Counted from the first letter of the stretch, positions 42,205-51,326 are shown. The stretch: 64,000 bases of DNA from Eubacterium sp. (GCA_017459945.1 JAFUBZ010000039.1:1-64000); one strand, 5' to 3'. Program-made: numbers and translations. Notes: generated by a model from the letters alone, not told the origin.

Positions 42205-42923
42205 TGAGTTTATTGGAAGTAAAAAACATTGACGTTCATTACGGCGATTTCCTCGCCATTCAGGATGTGTCGCTTAACGTAGAACCGGGTACGATCGTTT
42301 CTCTGATCGGTGCAAACGGTGCCGGCAAATCCACCATTATGAATACAATTTGCGGCCTGAACAAACCGACCAAAGGTGAGATCATCTTTAACGGCGGTAA
42401 TATTGCAGGCAAAAAAGCAAACCAGATTGCAAGACTTGGTCTGACCATGTCTCCGGAAGGCAGCCACTGCTTTGAAAAGATGACGGTTCAGGACAACCTT
42501 CTGATGGGTGCATATCTGGAAAAAGGACCGGAGCGTATGAAACGTCTGGAAGACGTTTATCGTCTGTTCCCGATTCTGAATGAAAAGAAAAACCAGCAGG
42601 CCACTTACCTTTCCGGTGGTCAGAGACAGATGCTTGCCATCGGCCGTGGTATCATGTCACAGCCGAAGATCCTGCTGCTGGACGAGATCTCACTCGGTCT
42701 GGCACCGGTTGTCATCAATGATATCTATGACAAACTGCAGGAGATCGCAGAAACAGGCCTTACGATGCTGATCGTAGAGCAGAACGTAACAAGATCTCTG
42801 TCAGTTTCTGATTATTCATACGTTATCCTTGAAGGCAAGGTAGTCATGGAAGGCAAGTCAAAAGAACTCAATGAATCTGAAGTAAACGATGCTTACTTTG
42901 GTATCGGCGATTTCGCGCACTAG
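42204..42923 (+). CDS. livF: Liv-type ABC transporter ATPase LivF
   Basis: This 239-residue protein is the second ATPase, with Walker A GANGAGKST, the signature YLSGGQRQMLAIGRG and Walker B ILLLDEISLGLAP. It matches LivF in length and in the MSPEGSHCFEKMTVQDNLLM segment. Its start overlaps the livG stop, so both subunits are made in equal amounts, as expected for a heterodimer. Confidence 0.92.
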   Translation: MSLLEVKNIDVHYGDFLAIQDVSLNVEPGTIVSLIGANGAGKSTIMNTICGLNKPTKGEIIFNGGNIAGKKANQIARLGLTMSPEGSHCFEKMTVQDNLLMGAYLEKGPERMKRLEDVYRLFPILNEKKNQQATYLSGGQRQMLAIGRGIMSQPKILLLDEISLGLAPVVINDIYDKLQEIAETGLTMLIVEQNVTRSLSVSDYSYVILEGKVVMEGKSKELNESEVNDAYFGIGDFAH

Positions 42924-42941
42924 GGAAAGGAGGACGTGTAA

Positions 42942-43808
42942 ATGTTACAATGTATTATTACCGGTATCCTTCTGGGTGGTCTGTACTCCATGATCGGCAT
43001 TGGTATGTCACTTGTTTTCGGTATCATGAAGCTGACAAACCTGGCGCATGGTGATCTGATGATCCTGGGTACCTATATTACAATGGTTGTATCCAATGCA
43101 CTTGGATTTAACCTGGTCATCTCAACGATTATCTCTGTAATCGTAATGTGTGTGATCGGCTTTATCGTTCAGCAGTTCCTGGTTAACCGCGTTATGGATA
43201 AGGGTGAGGCACCGGCTCTTCTGGTTACCTTCGGTCTTTCCATTTTCCTGGCAAACCTGATGCTGAAGATCTTCAGCGCTGACAACCAGCTGCTGACAAA
43301 CAAGATGGCTTCTGTAAACGTGATCACCACTCCGGTCTTATCCGTTTCAGCAAGCTACCTGATCAGCTTTATCGTAGCAGTTATCATCATCGTTGGCCTT
43401 GCACTGGTAATGCAGAAGACAAACTTCGGCCGTTCCATCCGTGCAACCTCTGATGACCCGATGGCAGCAGAGCTGATGGGTGTTAATACAAAGATGGCAT
43501 TCGCAGCTGCAATGGTTATCTGCATGGGTATCACAGCAGTAGCGGGCACACTGGTAGGTTCTACCTTTACATTCTATCCGTCATCCGGTACACAGTACCT
43601 GATCATCGCATTCGGTGTTGTTGTAATCGGTGGTATGGGAAGTCTGTTCGGTACCCTGATCGGTGGTATCGTTTTAGGTGTAGCACAGCTTCTTGGTGGA
43701 TTCGCATTCGGATCCGGTGTTCAGATGCTGATCGCTTACATCGTGTTACTCGTAATTCTGGCTCTCCGGCCAAACGGATTGTTCGCAACATCTGCGGTGC
43801 GGAAATAA
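42942..43808 (+). CDS. livH: Liv-type ABC transporter permease LivH
   Basis: This 288-residue membrane protein has about eight hydrophobic helices. The sequence GILLGGLYSMIGIGMSLVFG followed by IMKLTNLAHGDLMILGTYIT is the LivH signature, and the EAA-like loop contains RATSDDPMAAELMGVN. It forms the membrane channel with LivM. AAAGGAGG precedes the ATG. Confidence 0.93.
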   Translation: MLQCIITGILLGGLYSMIGIGMSLVFGIMKLTNLAHGDLMILGTYITMVVSNALGFNLVISTIISVIVMCVIGFIVQQFLVNRVMDKGEAPALLVTFGLSIFLANLMLKIFSADNQLLTNKMASVNVITTPVLSVSASYLISFIVAVIIIVGLALVMQKTNFGRSIRATSDDPMAAELMGVNTKMAFAAAMVICMGITAVAGTLVGSTFTFYPSSGTQYLIIAFGVVVIGGMGSLFGTLIGGIVLGVAQLLGGFAFGSGVQMLIAYIVLLVILALRPNGLFATSAVRK

Positions 43809-43823
43809 GGAGGGACGGATATT

Positions 43824-44798
43824 ATGAAAATGAAAAAACAGAATTTAATCATCTTAATCATCGCAATCGTAGTGTTATTTGGAATTCTGCCGGCAGCAGG
43901 TTCAAACAACCTCCTTCAGATGGTAACGCTTATGTGCTTATACCTTGCAATGAGCCAGATGTGGAATCTTCTTGGCGGATATGCAGGTATGCTCTCCCTC
44001 GGTATGCAGGCGTTCATCGGAATCGGCGGCTATACGCTGACCATCCTTTCGGTACAGTTTGGTGTTAACATCTATCTCTCCATCATCATCGGAGCAGTGA
44101 TCTGTGCCCTGTTTGGACTTGCTGTTTCACCGGCAATCTTTAAGATGAGCGGTGTATACTTCGCAATCGGTACCTGGATCGTTGCAGAAGCTCTGAACGT
44201 ATTCTTCTCAAACTGGAAGTTTGTCGGATACGCAAAAGACTGGAGTATCAACTCTGTATTCGGTATGAGCACAAGACAGCTGTATTATACAGCACTTGTA
44301 GTAGCTGTAATCGCTACACTCATCGTATTCCTTCTGCTTCGTACGAAGACTGGACTTGCTCTGATGGCAATCCGTGACAGTGCTTCCGCAGCTGAGACCA
44401 TGGGTGTTGAGATCTACAAGACCAAGCTGAAATGCTATGTTATCGCATGCTTCATGATGGGTCTCATCGGTGGCGCACAGTACATGCAGACAGCTTATAT
44501 CAACCCGTCAACAGGATTCTCCATCAACTGGACCATCGCTATGACATTCGCAGTTATCATCGGTGGACTCGGAACGATGGAAGGCCCGATCGTAGGTGCT
44601 GTACTCTACGTTATCATTACGCAGATCATGTACAACTTCCCGGGTATGTCAAACATCGTACTTGGTATCATCGCGATCGTTGTTATCCTGCTTGCTCCGG
44701 ACGGAATCATGGGAACTCTTTACAAGAAGACCGGATTCCAGATTCTCTCGCCACGAAGGAGTATTCCGAAAGTGGGAGAATCAAAAGCAGCAGAATAA
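43824..44798 (+). CDS. livM: Liv-type ABC transporter permease LivM
   Basis: This 324-residue membrane protein has about nine hydrophobic segments. Characteristic stretches are GGYAGMLSLGMQAFIGIGGY and the cytoplasmic loop LMAIRDSASAAETMGVE that docks on the ATPases. It completes the K-G-F-H-M operon. The gene lies 15 bases after livH and is followed by a terminator. Confidence 0.92.
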   Translation: MKMKKQNLIILIIAIVVLFGILPAAGSNNLLQMVTLMCLYLAMSQMWNLLGGYAGMLSLGMQAFIGIGGYTLTILSVQFGVNIYLSIIIGAVICALFGLAVSPAIFKMSGVYFAIGTWIVAEALNVFFSNWKFVGYAKDWSINSVFGMSTRQLYYTALVVAVIATLIVFLLLRTKTGLALMAIRDSASAAETMGVEIYKTKLKCYVIACFMMGLIGGAQYMQTAYINPSTGFSINWTIAMTFAVIIGGLGTMEGPIVGAVLYVIITQIMYNFPGMSNIVLGIIAIVVILLAPDGIMGTLYKKTGFQILSPRRSIPKVGESKAAE

Positions 44799-44843
44799 TC
44801 TGTTTTGCGAAGGTTCTACTACTCAATAGACCATTCAATACGA

Positions 44844-44878
44844 AAGAAGAAGCTGTTTTTGCAGCTTCTTCTTTTTTT
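44844..44878 (+). terminator. Intrinsic terminator after livM
   Basis: AAGAAGAAGCTG (44844-44855) and CAGCTTCTTCTT (44862-44873) pair perfectly, followed by more Ts. It ends the Liv operon. Confidence 0.95.
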
Positions 44879-44889
44879 GGAAAGAGACA

Positions 44890-44918
44890 TTCCTTTTTTC
44901 GTAAAATTCATGTACAAT
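44890..44918 (+). promoter_or_regulatory. Promoter of the desulfoferrodoxin gene
   Basis: TTCCTT (44890-44895) and TACAAT (44913-44918) are 17 bases apart. The -35 element is weak. The start codon lies 65 bases downstream. Confidence 0.45.
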
Positions 44919-44982
44919 AGGGGCAGATACTATATGGTAACTACATGGCGTTTCATGAATTTAGGAATAGGAGGGGTTCATT

Positions 44983-45357
44983 ATGAAATTATACAAATGC
45001 GAAAAATGCGGCAATATTGCAGCGATGGTTCACGATGCGGGTCCCACACCGGTTTGCTGTGGCGATCAGATGACAGAGATGGTTCCGAATACAACTGATG
45101 CGGCGCAGGAAAAGCATGTTCCGGTGATCGCGGTTGACGGGCAGAAGGTTACCGTAACGGTTGGTTCCGTAGAGCATCCGATGATGGAAGAGCACTACAT
45201 CACATTCATCATGCTCGAGACCAAGCAGGGCAGACAGCGCAAGGTTCTGAACCCGGGAGATGCACCGAAGGCAGAGTTTATGATCTGCGCGGATGATGAA
45301 GTTGTAGCAGCATACGAATACTGCAACCTGCACGGATTCTGGAAGGGAACCGTGTAA
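44983..45357 (+). CDS. Desulfoferrodoxin (superoxide reductase)
   Basis: This 124-residue protein reduces superoxide to hydrogen peroxide without making oxygen, a defence typical of anaerobes. The N-terminal desulforedoxin domain has CEKCG and CC (residues 6-9 and 25-26) for the rubredoxin-like centre. The catalytic iron site has the conserved histidines in KHVPV, VEHPMMEEHYI and the CNLHG motif. All ligands are present, so it is the two-centre form. GGAGGGG precedes the ATG. A terminator follows. Confidence 0.93.
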   Translation: MKLYKCEKCGNIAAMVHDAGPTPVCCGDQMTEMVPNTTDAAQEKHVPVIAVDGQKVTVTVGSVEHPMMEEHYITFIMLETKQGRQRKVLNPGDAPKAEFMICADDEVVAAYEYCNLHGFWKGTV

Positions 45358-45391
45358 GCATCCTATTAAAGTATCCTATGCAGACTTTGAA

Positions 45392-45434
45392 ACAGGAAAA
45401 ACGTAACCGGGACTGATTTCGGTTACTTGCCTGT
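45392..45434 (+). promoter_or_regulatory. Stem-loop after the desulfoferrodoxin gene
   Basis: ACAGG/CCTGT encloses GTAACCG/CGGTTAC with a 10-base loop. It is not followed by a U-run. It lies in the 3' untranslated region before the terminator and may protect the mRNA end. Confidence 0.45.
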
Positions 45435-45455
45435 GACTGTATACGATGAAGAACG

Positions 45456-45504
45456 AAAAGGGGGATTTTTCATCACTGGTGTATGAAGAAATCCTCCTTT
45501 TTTT
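45456..45504 (+). terminator. Intrinsic terminator after the desulfoferrodoxin gene
   Basis: AAAGGGGGATTTTTC and GAAGAAATCCTCCTTT pair with one wobble or mismatch and one bulge, followed by seven Ts. Confidence 0.8.
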
Positions 45505-45515
45505 GGTTTATACTG

Positions 45516-45544
45516 TTGAAACAGATTGGGAAACCGTCTATAAT
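45516..45544 (+). promoter_or_regulatory. Promoter of the OFA transporter gene
   Basis: TTGAAA (45516-45521) and TATAAT (45539-45544) are 17 bases apart, a near-consensus sigma-A promoter. Confidence 0.8.
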
Positions 45545-45600
45545 TAATTAGTTATATATGATACATAATATTGAGCTAGTCATTTAGGGGGGAATTGTTT

Positions 45601-46815
45601 ATGAAAAAATTGAATCGCTGGGTGTACGCGATCATCGGCGTCATCGTAATGCTGCTTGCCGGCCTCGTTTATGCGTGGTCCGTTATGGCAAAGAGCATCG
45701 GTGCAACTTATCCTGATTGGAGTCAGGGACAGCTGTCGATGACATTTACACTTGTCATGGCATTTTTCTGCATCGGCGCACTGATCGGCGGAATCATGTC
45801 CAAAAAAATCAGTCCGAAAATTTTTATCATCTGTGCGGGCGTCCTGTTCCTGATCGGATTTTTGATTGCAGGTGCTACAGGCGCGACACCGGTTCTTCTG
45901 TATCTTGGATTCGGTGTGATCGCCGGCCTTGGCGCAGGATTTGCATATACGACTGTGATGGGTACGATCTCCGCTTGGTTCCCGGATAAACAGGGTCTGA
46001 TTTCCGGTATCCTGCTGATGGGATTCGGTTTGAGTGCATTTATCATCGGTAAAGTGTTTGCCGCTGTCGCACCTCCAGGAGATGATGCGTGGAGAGGAAC
46101 CTTCCGCATTCTTGGTATCGTCATCTGTGTTGTGTTCATCATCTGCAGCTTCTTCTTTACCAAACCGGGCGAGGACTTTACTCCGCCGGCACCGAAAAAG
46201 CAGAAAGTTGTCAGAGAGCCGGCAACCGAGATCAATCTCGGACAGATGGTCAGACGTCCTACATTCTGGATGTACTATATCTGGGCGATCCTGGTTTCTG
46301 CAGCAGGTCTGGTACTGGTATCACAGGCAAGTGGTATTGCAACACAGGTCGGCACATCGATCTCACCGGGAACAGTTGCAACGGTCGTTGGTCTGATCTC
46401 CATCTTAAACGGTGTTGGTCGTGTTATCTTCGGCGGACTGTTTGACAAAGCAGGCTTCCGTCTGACCATTACATTAGACATGATCGTATTTGTCATCGCA
46501 GGCGCGATCCTGATCATGGCACTTAAGAGCGGTGCATTCCCGCTGATCATCTTAGGCTTCGTTGTTGGCGGTTTTGCATATGGTGGTGTTACACCGACCA
46601 ACTCTGCGATCATTAGTGATTTCTTCGGCAGAAAGAATTATGCGATGAACTTCTCGCTGATCAACACAAACCTTTTGATCGCTTCCTTCGCATCTACCAT
46701 TGCAGGAAAGCTGTATGACAACAGTGGTTCCTACATGAGCTGCATCATCATGATGATCGGTGCGGTTATCCTTGGCGCGATCGTATCGGTTGCGATCAGA
46801 CGGCCGAAGGCATAG
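45601..46815 (+). CDS. OFA-family MFS transporter
   Basis: This 404-residue membrane protein has about twelve hydrophobic helices and the OFA (oxalate/formate antiporter) hallmarks YAWSVMAKSIGATYPDWSQG, then TLVMAFFCIGALIGGIMSKK and GFGLSAFIIGKV. The family exchanges small carboxylates such as oxalate and formate, lactate or pyruvate. Neither oxalyl-CoA decarboxylase nor formyl-CoA transferase genes are in the window, so the substrate stays open. It starts at ATG 45601 after GGGGGG; an in-frame alternative lies 6 bases upstream. Confidence 0.85.
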   Translation: MKKLNRWVYAIIGVIVMLLAGLVYAWSVMAKSIGATYPDWSQGQLSMTFTLVMAFFCIGALIGGIMSKKISPKIFIICAGVLFLIGFLIAGATGATPVLLYLGFGVIAGLGAGFAYTTVMGTISAWFPDKQGLISGILLMGFGLSAFIIGKVFAAVAPPGDDAWRGTFRILGIVICVVFIICSFFFTKPGEDFTPPAPKKQKVVREPATEINLGQMVRRPTFWMYYIWAILVSAAGLVLVSQASGIATQVGTSISPGTVATVVGLISILNGVGRVIFGGLFDKAGFRLTITLDMIVFVIAGAILIMALKSGAFPLIILGFVVGGFAYGGVTPTNSAIISDFFGRKNYAMNFSLINTNLLIASFASTIAGKLYDNSGSYMSCIIMMIGAVILGAIVSVAIRRPKA

Positions 46816-46838
46816 AATAAAGAGACATTGACGCTCGA

Positions 46839-46865
46839 GGAGACAGGGGACGGTTCTCTGTCTCC
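46839..46865 (+). repeat. REP-like palindromic repeat, copy 2, acting as terminator
   Basis: GGAGACAG (46839-46846) and CTGTCTCC (46858-46865) pair and are followed by TTTTC, so this copy can terminate the OFA transcript. Its core GGGGACGGTTCT is the reverse complement of the core in copies 1 and 3. Confidence 0.75.
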
Positions 46866-46912
46866 TTTTCTATTTCCGTTTCCTTCATGAAGATGGCAGG
46901 AACACAAAAAAA

Positions 46913-46939
46913 GGAGACAAAGAACTGTCCCCTGTCTCC
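46913..46939 (-). repeat. REP-like palindromic repeat, copy 3, inverted relative to copy 2
   Basis: GGAGACA (46913-46919) and TGTCTCC (46933-46939) form the stem around AAGAACTGTCCCC. It lies 47 bases from copy 2 in the opposite orientation. On the minus strand it is followed by CTTTTTTT, so it can terminate the aldo/keto reductase transcript. Confidence 0.75.
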
Positions 46940-46940
46940 C

Positions 46941-48176
46941 TTATCGCCGCATCAGCTTCTTGATCAGCGGCTCTACAGCACGCAGATAGAATGGCCGAAG
47001 CTCATGATCGGCTTCTTTTAAAAGCGTCCGGATCGGCAGCTTTTGCGGGCAGATCTTTTCACACTTTCCGCAGCCGACACATTTGCTTGGCGGAACAGTG
47101 TTGGTCGCCATCGCACTTGTCCTCAAATACTCCGCCCGTGCGGTCTTTTTCCCTTCGCTTGCCAATGTATTCCAGCTAAAGAATGTCGCCGGGATATCGA
47201 TGCCTGCAGGACATGGCATGCAATACCGGCAGCCGGTGCATCCGACGCGGGTGTTTTTCTGGATAATGGCTTTGACCTGTTCCACCAGTGCCCGCTCGTC
47301 ATCTGACATGCATCCGGGCAGAGATTCTGCAGCAGTCTTCACATTTTCCTGCACCATTTCAAGCGAGTTCATACCGGATAAGACAACCGTTACGCCCGGC
47401 TGGTCATAGAGCCAGCGCAGTCCCATTTTTGCAGCGGTATAAGTGCCGGAAGACATGGCTTCCTCTTGATTGGACGTATCTGCTGCAGGGACATGGCTGA
47501 GTTTGTTCGCATAGTCCCCGATCATCCGCTTTGCTTCTTCCGGTACATCTGCAAGCTTACCGCCTCGCAAGGGTTCCATGATGATCACGGGGATCCCCTT
47601 TTTTTGTGCTGCCTCAAGACCGATCCTTCCTGCCTGAGAGATTTCATCGATGTAATTATATTGGATCTGGCAGAAGTCCCAGTCATAGGCGTCCAGGATC
47701 TTCAGGAACGCATCGGTGTTCCCGTGGAACGAAAAGCCGATATTGCGGATCACGCCTTCTGCTTTTTTCTCCTCAAGGAAATCTTTCACGCCATTTTCTT
47801 CAAGATGCTTCCAGGTATCCACATCTGTCAGCATGTGCATCAGATAGTTGTCAATGTAATCCGTACGAAGGCGCTTTAATTGTGTCTGCAGCATTTCTTC
47901 TGCTTTTTTCCGGTCTTTTAGCAGATAATGCGGCAGTTTGGTCGCAATACAGATCTGATCGCGGATTCCGTTTTTTTCCAGAATCTTACCGAGTGCTTCC
48001 TCGCTTCCCTGGTAGATATATGCCGTATCATAATAATTGACACCCAGCCGATAGGCTTCCATGAGTTCCTGCTCGGCTTTATCGAGATCTATGGATGTCC
48101 CGCTCTTTGTAAAGCGCATGCAGCCGTATCCAAGTACCGACCAGTTGTCCCCGTTTTTATTTTTTCGATATTGCAT
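46941..48176 (-). CDS. Aldo/keto reductase with C-terminal 4Fe-4S domain
   Basis: This 411-residue protein has an aldo/keto reductase TIM barrel (residues 1-290; VLGYGCMRF, YDTAYIYQGSEEALG with catalytic D and Y, IATKLP with lysine). A ferredoxin-like tail has CTGCRYCMPCPAGIDIP and CVGCGKCEKICPQ, two 4Fe-4S motifs. Such proteins are widespread in anaerobes and may take electrons from ferredoxin. The ATG at 48176 follows GGAG with 9-base spacing; a GTG nine bases earlier is less likely. It is 47 bases behind a MATE gene on the same strand. Confidence 0.9.
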   Translation of the reverse strand: MQYRKNKNGDNWSVLGYGCMRFTKSGTSIDLDKAEQELMEAYRLGVNYYDTAYIYQGSEEALGKILEKNGIRDQICIATKLPHYLLKDRKKAEEMLQTQLKRLRTDYIDNYLMHMLTDVDTWKHLEENGVKDFLEEKKAEGVIRNIGFSFHGNTDAFLKILDAYDWDFCQIQYNYIDEISQAGRIGLEAAQKKGIPVIIMEPLRGGKLADVPEEAKRMIGDYANKLSHVPAADTSNQEEAMSSGTYTAAKMGLRWLYDQPGVTVVLSGMNSLEMVQENVKTAAESLPGCMSDDERALVEQVKAIIQKNTRVGCTGCRYCMPCPAGIDIPATFFSWNTLASEGKKTARAEYLRTSAMATNTVPPSKCVGCGKCEKICPQKLPIRTLLKEADHELRPFYLRAVEPLIKKLMRR

Positions 48177-48223
48177 GTTTATCACTCCTCATAATGCACA
48201 TGATAAAACGTTTCATTCATTCC

Positions 48224-49600
48224 TTATGCTGCGTTTCCTCTTGCCTGCATTTTGGCAAATACGCGTTTTCGAAGTATGAAATACACGATCAGCATTGCGA
48301 TGCTGGTCACGACCCAGGAGATTGGATAGATATAGACAAGCATGGCATAAGTATGGTGCACCCGGAAAATCGTAAACATCCATACCAGCCGGAATACGCA
48401 GGAACCGAGCAGAGTGATCACGGTCGGCAGGATGGAATATCCCATTCCGCGCAATGTTGACCCGGTTATCTCAAATATACCACTGATATAGTGAACGGAA
48501 AAGGCTCGCATCATTCTGTAGATCGCATAGGAGATAACGAGTGCGTCCGTCGTATAAAGTCCGACAAAAAAGTTGCGCCCCAGCATGATCACAGCCACCA
48601 GAATTGCTGATCCAAGGAGACCAAGTCCCAGGCAGATTCGATAGACCTTCTTGCAGCGTTCCACATCACCTGCACCAAAGTTCTGACTCGTAAACGTGAC
48701 CGAGGTCTGACTGAATGCGTTGATCATAAAGAAGCTGAAAATATCAAAGCTGACTGCAGCGGAAAAGCCGGCCATGACAGCAGAGCCGAAGCTGTTGATA
48801 CCACTCTGGATCACGATATTGGAAATCGAAAAGACGACCCCCTGAAGTCCTGTCGGGATCCCGACTTTGAGGATCTGGCGCATACATTCCCTGTTGATAT
48901 GCAGATTGCGCAGGGAAAGGTGAATCTCGCTTTCCTCGTGTGTCAGGAAAAACAGTACCATGCCGGCACTGATCCCATTTGAGATCAGGGTCGCCAGAGC
49001 AACGCCTGCTACGCTCATCTGGAACACGATGACAAACAAAAGATTCAGTGCTACGTTTATGACGCCGGAGAGCAGCAGGCAGTAGAGTGGTCTTCTGGTA
49101 TCGCCAACGCTCCTTAGGATGGAGGCGCCGAAGTTATAGATCATAAAGAACGGCATACCAAGGAAATAGATCCGCAGGTACAATGCCGCCAGATCGATCA
49201 CATCATCCGGTGCACCCATCAGGATCAGGATCGGTTTTGCAAACACATTTCCGATCACGAGCAGCAGAAAACCGCAGACGATCGCCAGTGTCATAGCGGT
49301 ATGGACCGCATCCGGAATGCCCTTTCTCCTGCCTTCTCCGATCATGCGGGCGATCAGGACATTCGATCCGATCGAAACACCGACAAACAGGTTGATCAGC
49401 AAGGTGATCAGAGAACTGTTGCTCCCAACCGCTGCCAGTGCCGCACTGCCGGCAAATCTGCCTACGATCGCCTGATCGGCCGTGTTAAACAACTGCTGTA
49501 ACAAACTCGTCGCTGCAAGCGGCAGTGCAAACAATAGTATTTTCTTAAAAAGAGGCCCGTGCAGCATATCGATCTGTCGGGACTTTTGGGCCTTCGCCAA
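48224..49600 (-). CDS. MATE-family efflux transporter
   Basis: This 458-residue membrane protein has twelve hydrophobic segments and MATE hallmarks: LFALPLAATSLLQQLFNTAD, then AIVGRFAGSAALAAVGSNSS and GIFEITGSTLRGMGYSILPT. These pumps export drugs or metabolites in exchange for sodium or protons. It starts with TTG at 49600 after AAAGGAAG. It is the first gene of a two-gene minus-strand unit. Confidence 0.9.
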   Translation of the reverse strand: MAKAQKSRQIDMLHGPLFKKILLFALPLAATSLLQQLFNTADQAIVGRFAGSAALAAVGSNSSLITLLINLFVGVSIGSNVLIARMIGEGRRKGIPDAVHTAMTLAIVCGFLLLVIGNVFAKPILILMGAPDDVIDLAALYLRIYFLGMPFFMIYNFGASILRSVGDTRRPLYCLLLSGVINVALNLLFVIVFQMSVAGVALATLISNGISAGMVLFFLTHEESEIHLSLRNLHINRECMRQILKVGIPTGLQGVVFSISNIVIQSGINSFGSAVMAGFSAAVSFDIFSFFMINAFSQTSVTFTSQNFGAGDVERCKKVYRICLGLGLLGSAILVAVIMLGRNFFVGLYTTDALVISYAIYRMMRAFSVHYISGIFEITGSTLRGMGYSILPTVITLLGSCVFRLVWMFTIFRVHHTYAMLVYIYPISWVVTSIAMLIVYFILRKRVFAKMQARGNAA

Positions 49601-49636
49601 GAGAATCGCTTCCTTTCATTGAAAAAGTATCTTTAC

Positions 49637-49666
49637 ACTATACACGAAACCGGTGTGGAAAAGCAA
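49637..49666 (-). promoter_or_regulatory. Promoter of the minus-strand MATE gene
   Basis: On the minus strand TTGCTT (49666-49661) and TATAGT (49642-49637) are 18 bases apart, 37 bases before the TTG start codon. Confidence 0.65.
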
Positions 49667-49756
49667 TCATTTACGTACAGCTTCTTCCTTTTCCTACAGA
49701 AAAAGTGTAAAATATAAGTGACTTTAACAACGAATGATCTAGCGGAGGAGAAAGCC

Positions 49757-50398
49757 ATGAAATATGATTGGATTATTACTGTGGGACGTGAATTTTGTAC
49801 CGGCGGCGCAGATGCCGCAAAAGAACTTGCAAAACGGCTGAACTACCGCTACCTGGATAAGGTGCTGGTTGATGAAACTGCAGAAGTGATGGAAGTCAGC
49901 CGGGAAATGGTTGAAAAGAGTGACGAGAAGCCGGAGGGATACTGGGATATTCCGCCACACTGGTATATGGATGAGGATGATCCGACCGTGCTTTTGACAG
50001 ACGCTGCAAGAGTGGTCAATGCACAGACAGAAGTCATCATGAAATATGCAAAAGAAAGAAACTGTGTCATCGTTGGGCGTTGTGCGGATTATATCCTGCG
50101 GGATGAGCCGCATCTTTTGAGAATCTTCTTCTATGCAGATTTCAACGAGCGGGTTAAGATCGCAATGGAGCGCTACGGCTTGACAGATGCGAAGGCAAGA
50201 CGTCTGATCAGAAAGACAGACAAACAGCGTGCCACCTACTATAACCGTAATACCAGAAAACGGCAGTGGGGACATCCGGCAAGCTATGATCTGTATCTGA
50301 ATCTGGTGGATCTGGGCGTTGATGGCGCGATCGATGCAATCATGGAGCGGATCGACCTTGAGGAACGGATCCACGGGCATCAGAATGAGAATGCATAA
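49757..50398 (+). CDS. Cytidylate kinase-like family protein
   Basis: This 213-residue P-loop protein belongs to the cytidylate-kinase-like group. The loop reads VGREFCTGGADAAKELAKRL and, as in much of this group, lacks the Walker lysine. It is followed by YRYLDKVLVDE. CVIVGRCADYILRD and YFNRNTRK-like segments (here YYNRNTRKRQWG) are present. Function is unproven; it is not the main cmk. The ATG at 49757 follows GCGGAGGAG. It lies 58 bases before a patatin gene. Confidence 0.8.
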   Translation: MKYDWIITVGREFCTGGADAAKELAKRLNYRYLDKVLVDETAEVMEVSREMVEKSDEKPEGYWDIPPHWYMDEDDPTVLLTDAARVVNAQTEVIMKYAKERNCVIVGRCADYILRDEPHLLRIFFYADFNERVKIAMERYGLTDAKARRLIRKTDKQRATYYNRNTRKRQWGHPASYDLYLNLVDLGVDGAIDAIMERIDLEERIHGHQNENA

Positions 50399-50456
50399 TA
50401 GCAGACGATAGCAGATGGTATCAAGCGGCAAGAAATACAAGACAAAAGGAGCAGCA

Positions 50457-51326
50457 GTGAAAACAGGATTGATCATGGAAGGCGGCGCGATGCGCGGCAT
50501 GTTTACAGCAGGTGTGATCGATGTCATGATGGAACATGACATCCGGTACGATGGCGCGATCGGTGTATCCGCCGGCGCAAGCTTTGGCTGTAATTACCAG
50601 TCATGGCAGATCGGACGCGTGATTCGGTATAATGAACGGTTTGCAAAGGATCCGCGGTTTGGAAGTATGCGTTCGCTTCTGCTGACCGGTGATTATTACG
50701 GCGCGGAGTTTTGTTATCACAGGCTTCCGACAGAGCTTGACTATTTTGATGTGGAGACTTTTGAGAGCAATCCGATGGAGTTTTATTGTGTCTGCACGGA
50801 TGTGGATACCGGCAAAGCGGTTTACCATAAATGCAAAGATGGAAAATACGAAGATCTGGAATGGATCCGGGCATCTGCTTCGATGCCGATCTTTTCTGAG
50901 CCGGTAGAGATCGGCGGACGCCGCTTATTGGATGGCGGTATCTCGGATTCAATTCCGCTCAAATACTTCCAGTATAAGGGTTTTGACCGAAATGTTGTGA
51001 TCCTGACGCAGCCGAAAGGATATGTTAAGAAAAAAAGTAAGGCAGCGCCGTTGATCCCGATCGCGCTGCGGAAATATCCGATGGTTGCAAAGCGGCTGGC
51101 GAACAGGGCAGAGGCATACAACAGACAGGTGGCCTATGTAGAAGAGCAGGCGGCGCTGGGGAATACGCTGGTGATCTACCCGCCTTGTGAGCTGGAAGTC
51201 GGAAAGACAGAGCACGATCCAAACAAGCTGCGTCTGGTCTATGAGATCGGCAGGGAAGAAGGCGAGCGGGTGCTGGACGAGGTTGTCGAGTTTTTGAAGG
51301 GTACCCCTGCGCCTGCAGAAACGTAA
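50457..51326 (+). CDS. Patatin-like phospholipase family protein
   Basis: This 289-residue protein has the patatin oxyanion motif LIMEGGAMRGMF, the nucleophile elbow GVSAGASFG and the catalytic aspartate in LLDGGISDSIP. It is probably a lipid acyl hydrolase like the YjjU/RssA group of bacteria. The GTG at 50457 lies 5 bases after AAAAGGAG; an in-frame ATG at 50415 has no such site. A terminator follows. Confidence 0.87.
   Translation: MKTGLIMEGGAMRGMFTAGVIDVMMEHDIRYDGAIGVSAGASFGCNYQSWQIGRVIRYNERFAKDPRFGSMRSLLLTGDYYGAEFCYHRLPTELDYFDVETFESNPMEFYCVCTDVDTGKAVYHKCKDGKYEDLEWIRASASMPIFSEPVEIGGRRLLDGGISDSIPLKYFQYKGFDRNVVILTQPKGYVKKKSKAAPLIPIALRKYPMVAKRLANRAEAYNRQVAYVEEQAALGNTLVIYPPCELEVGKTEHDPNKLRLVYEIGREEGERVLDEVVEFLKGTPAPAET

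Noticed and set aside
40086-44798. Firm assignment as a branched-chain amino acid transporter
   Set aside because: The operon is clearly Liv-type, but this family also carries amides, urea and aromatic acids, and nothing in the sequence fixes the ligand.
45601-46815. Oxalate degradation locus
   Set aside because: Only the OFA-type transporter is present; no oxalyl-CoA decarboxylase or formyl-CoA transferase gene is nearby.
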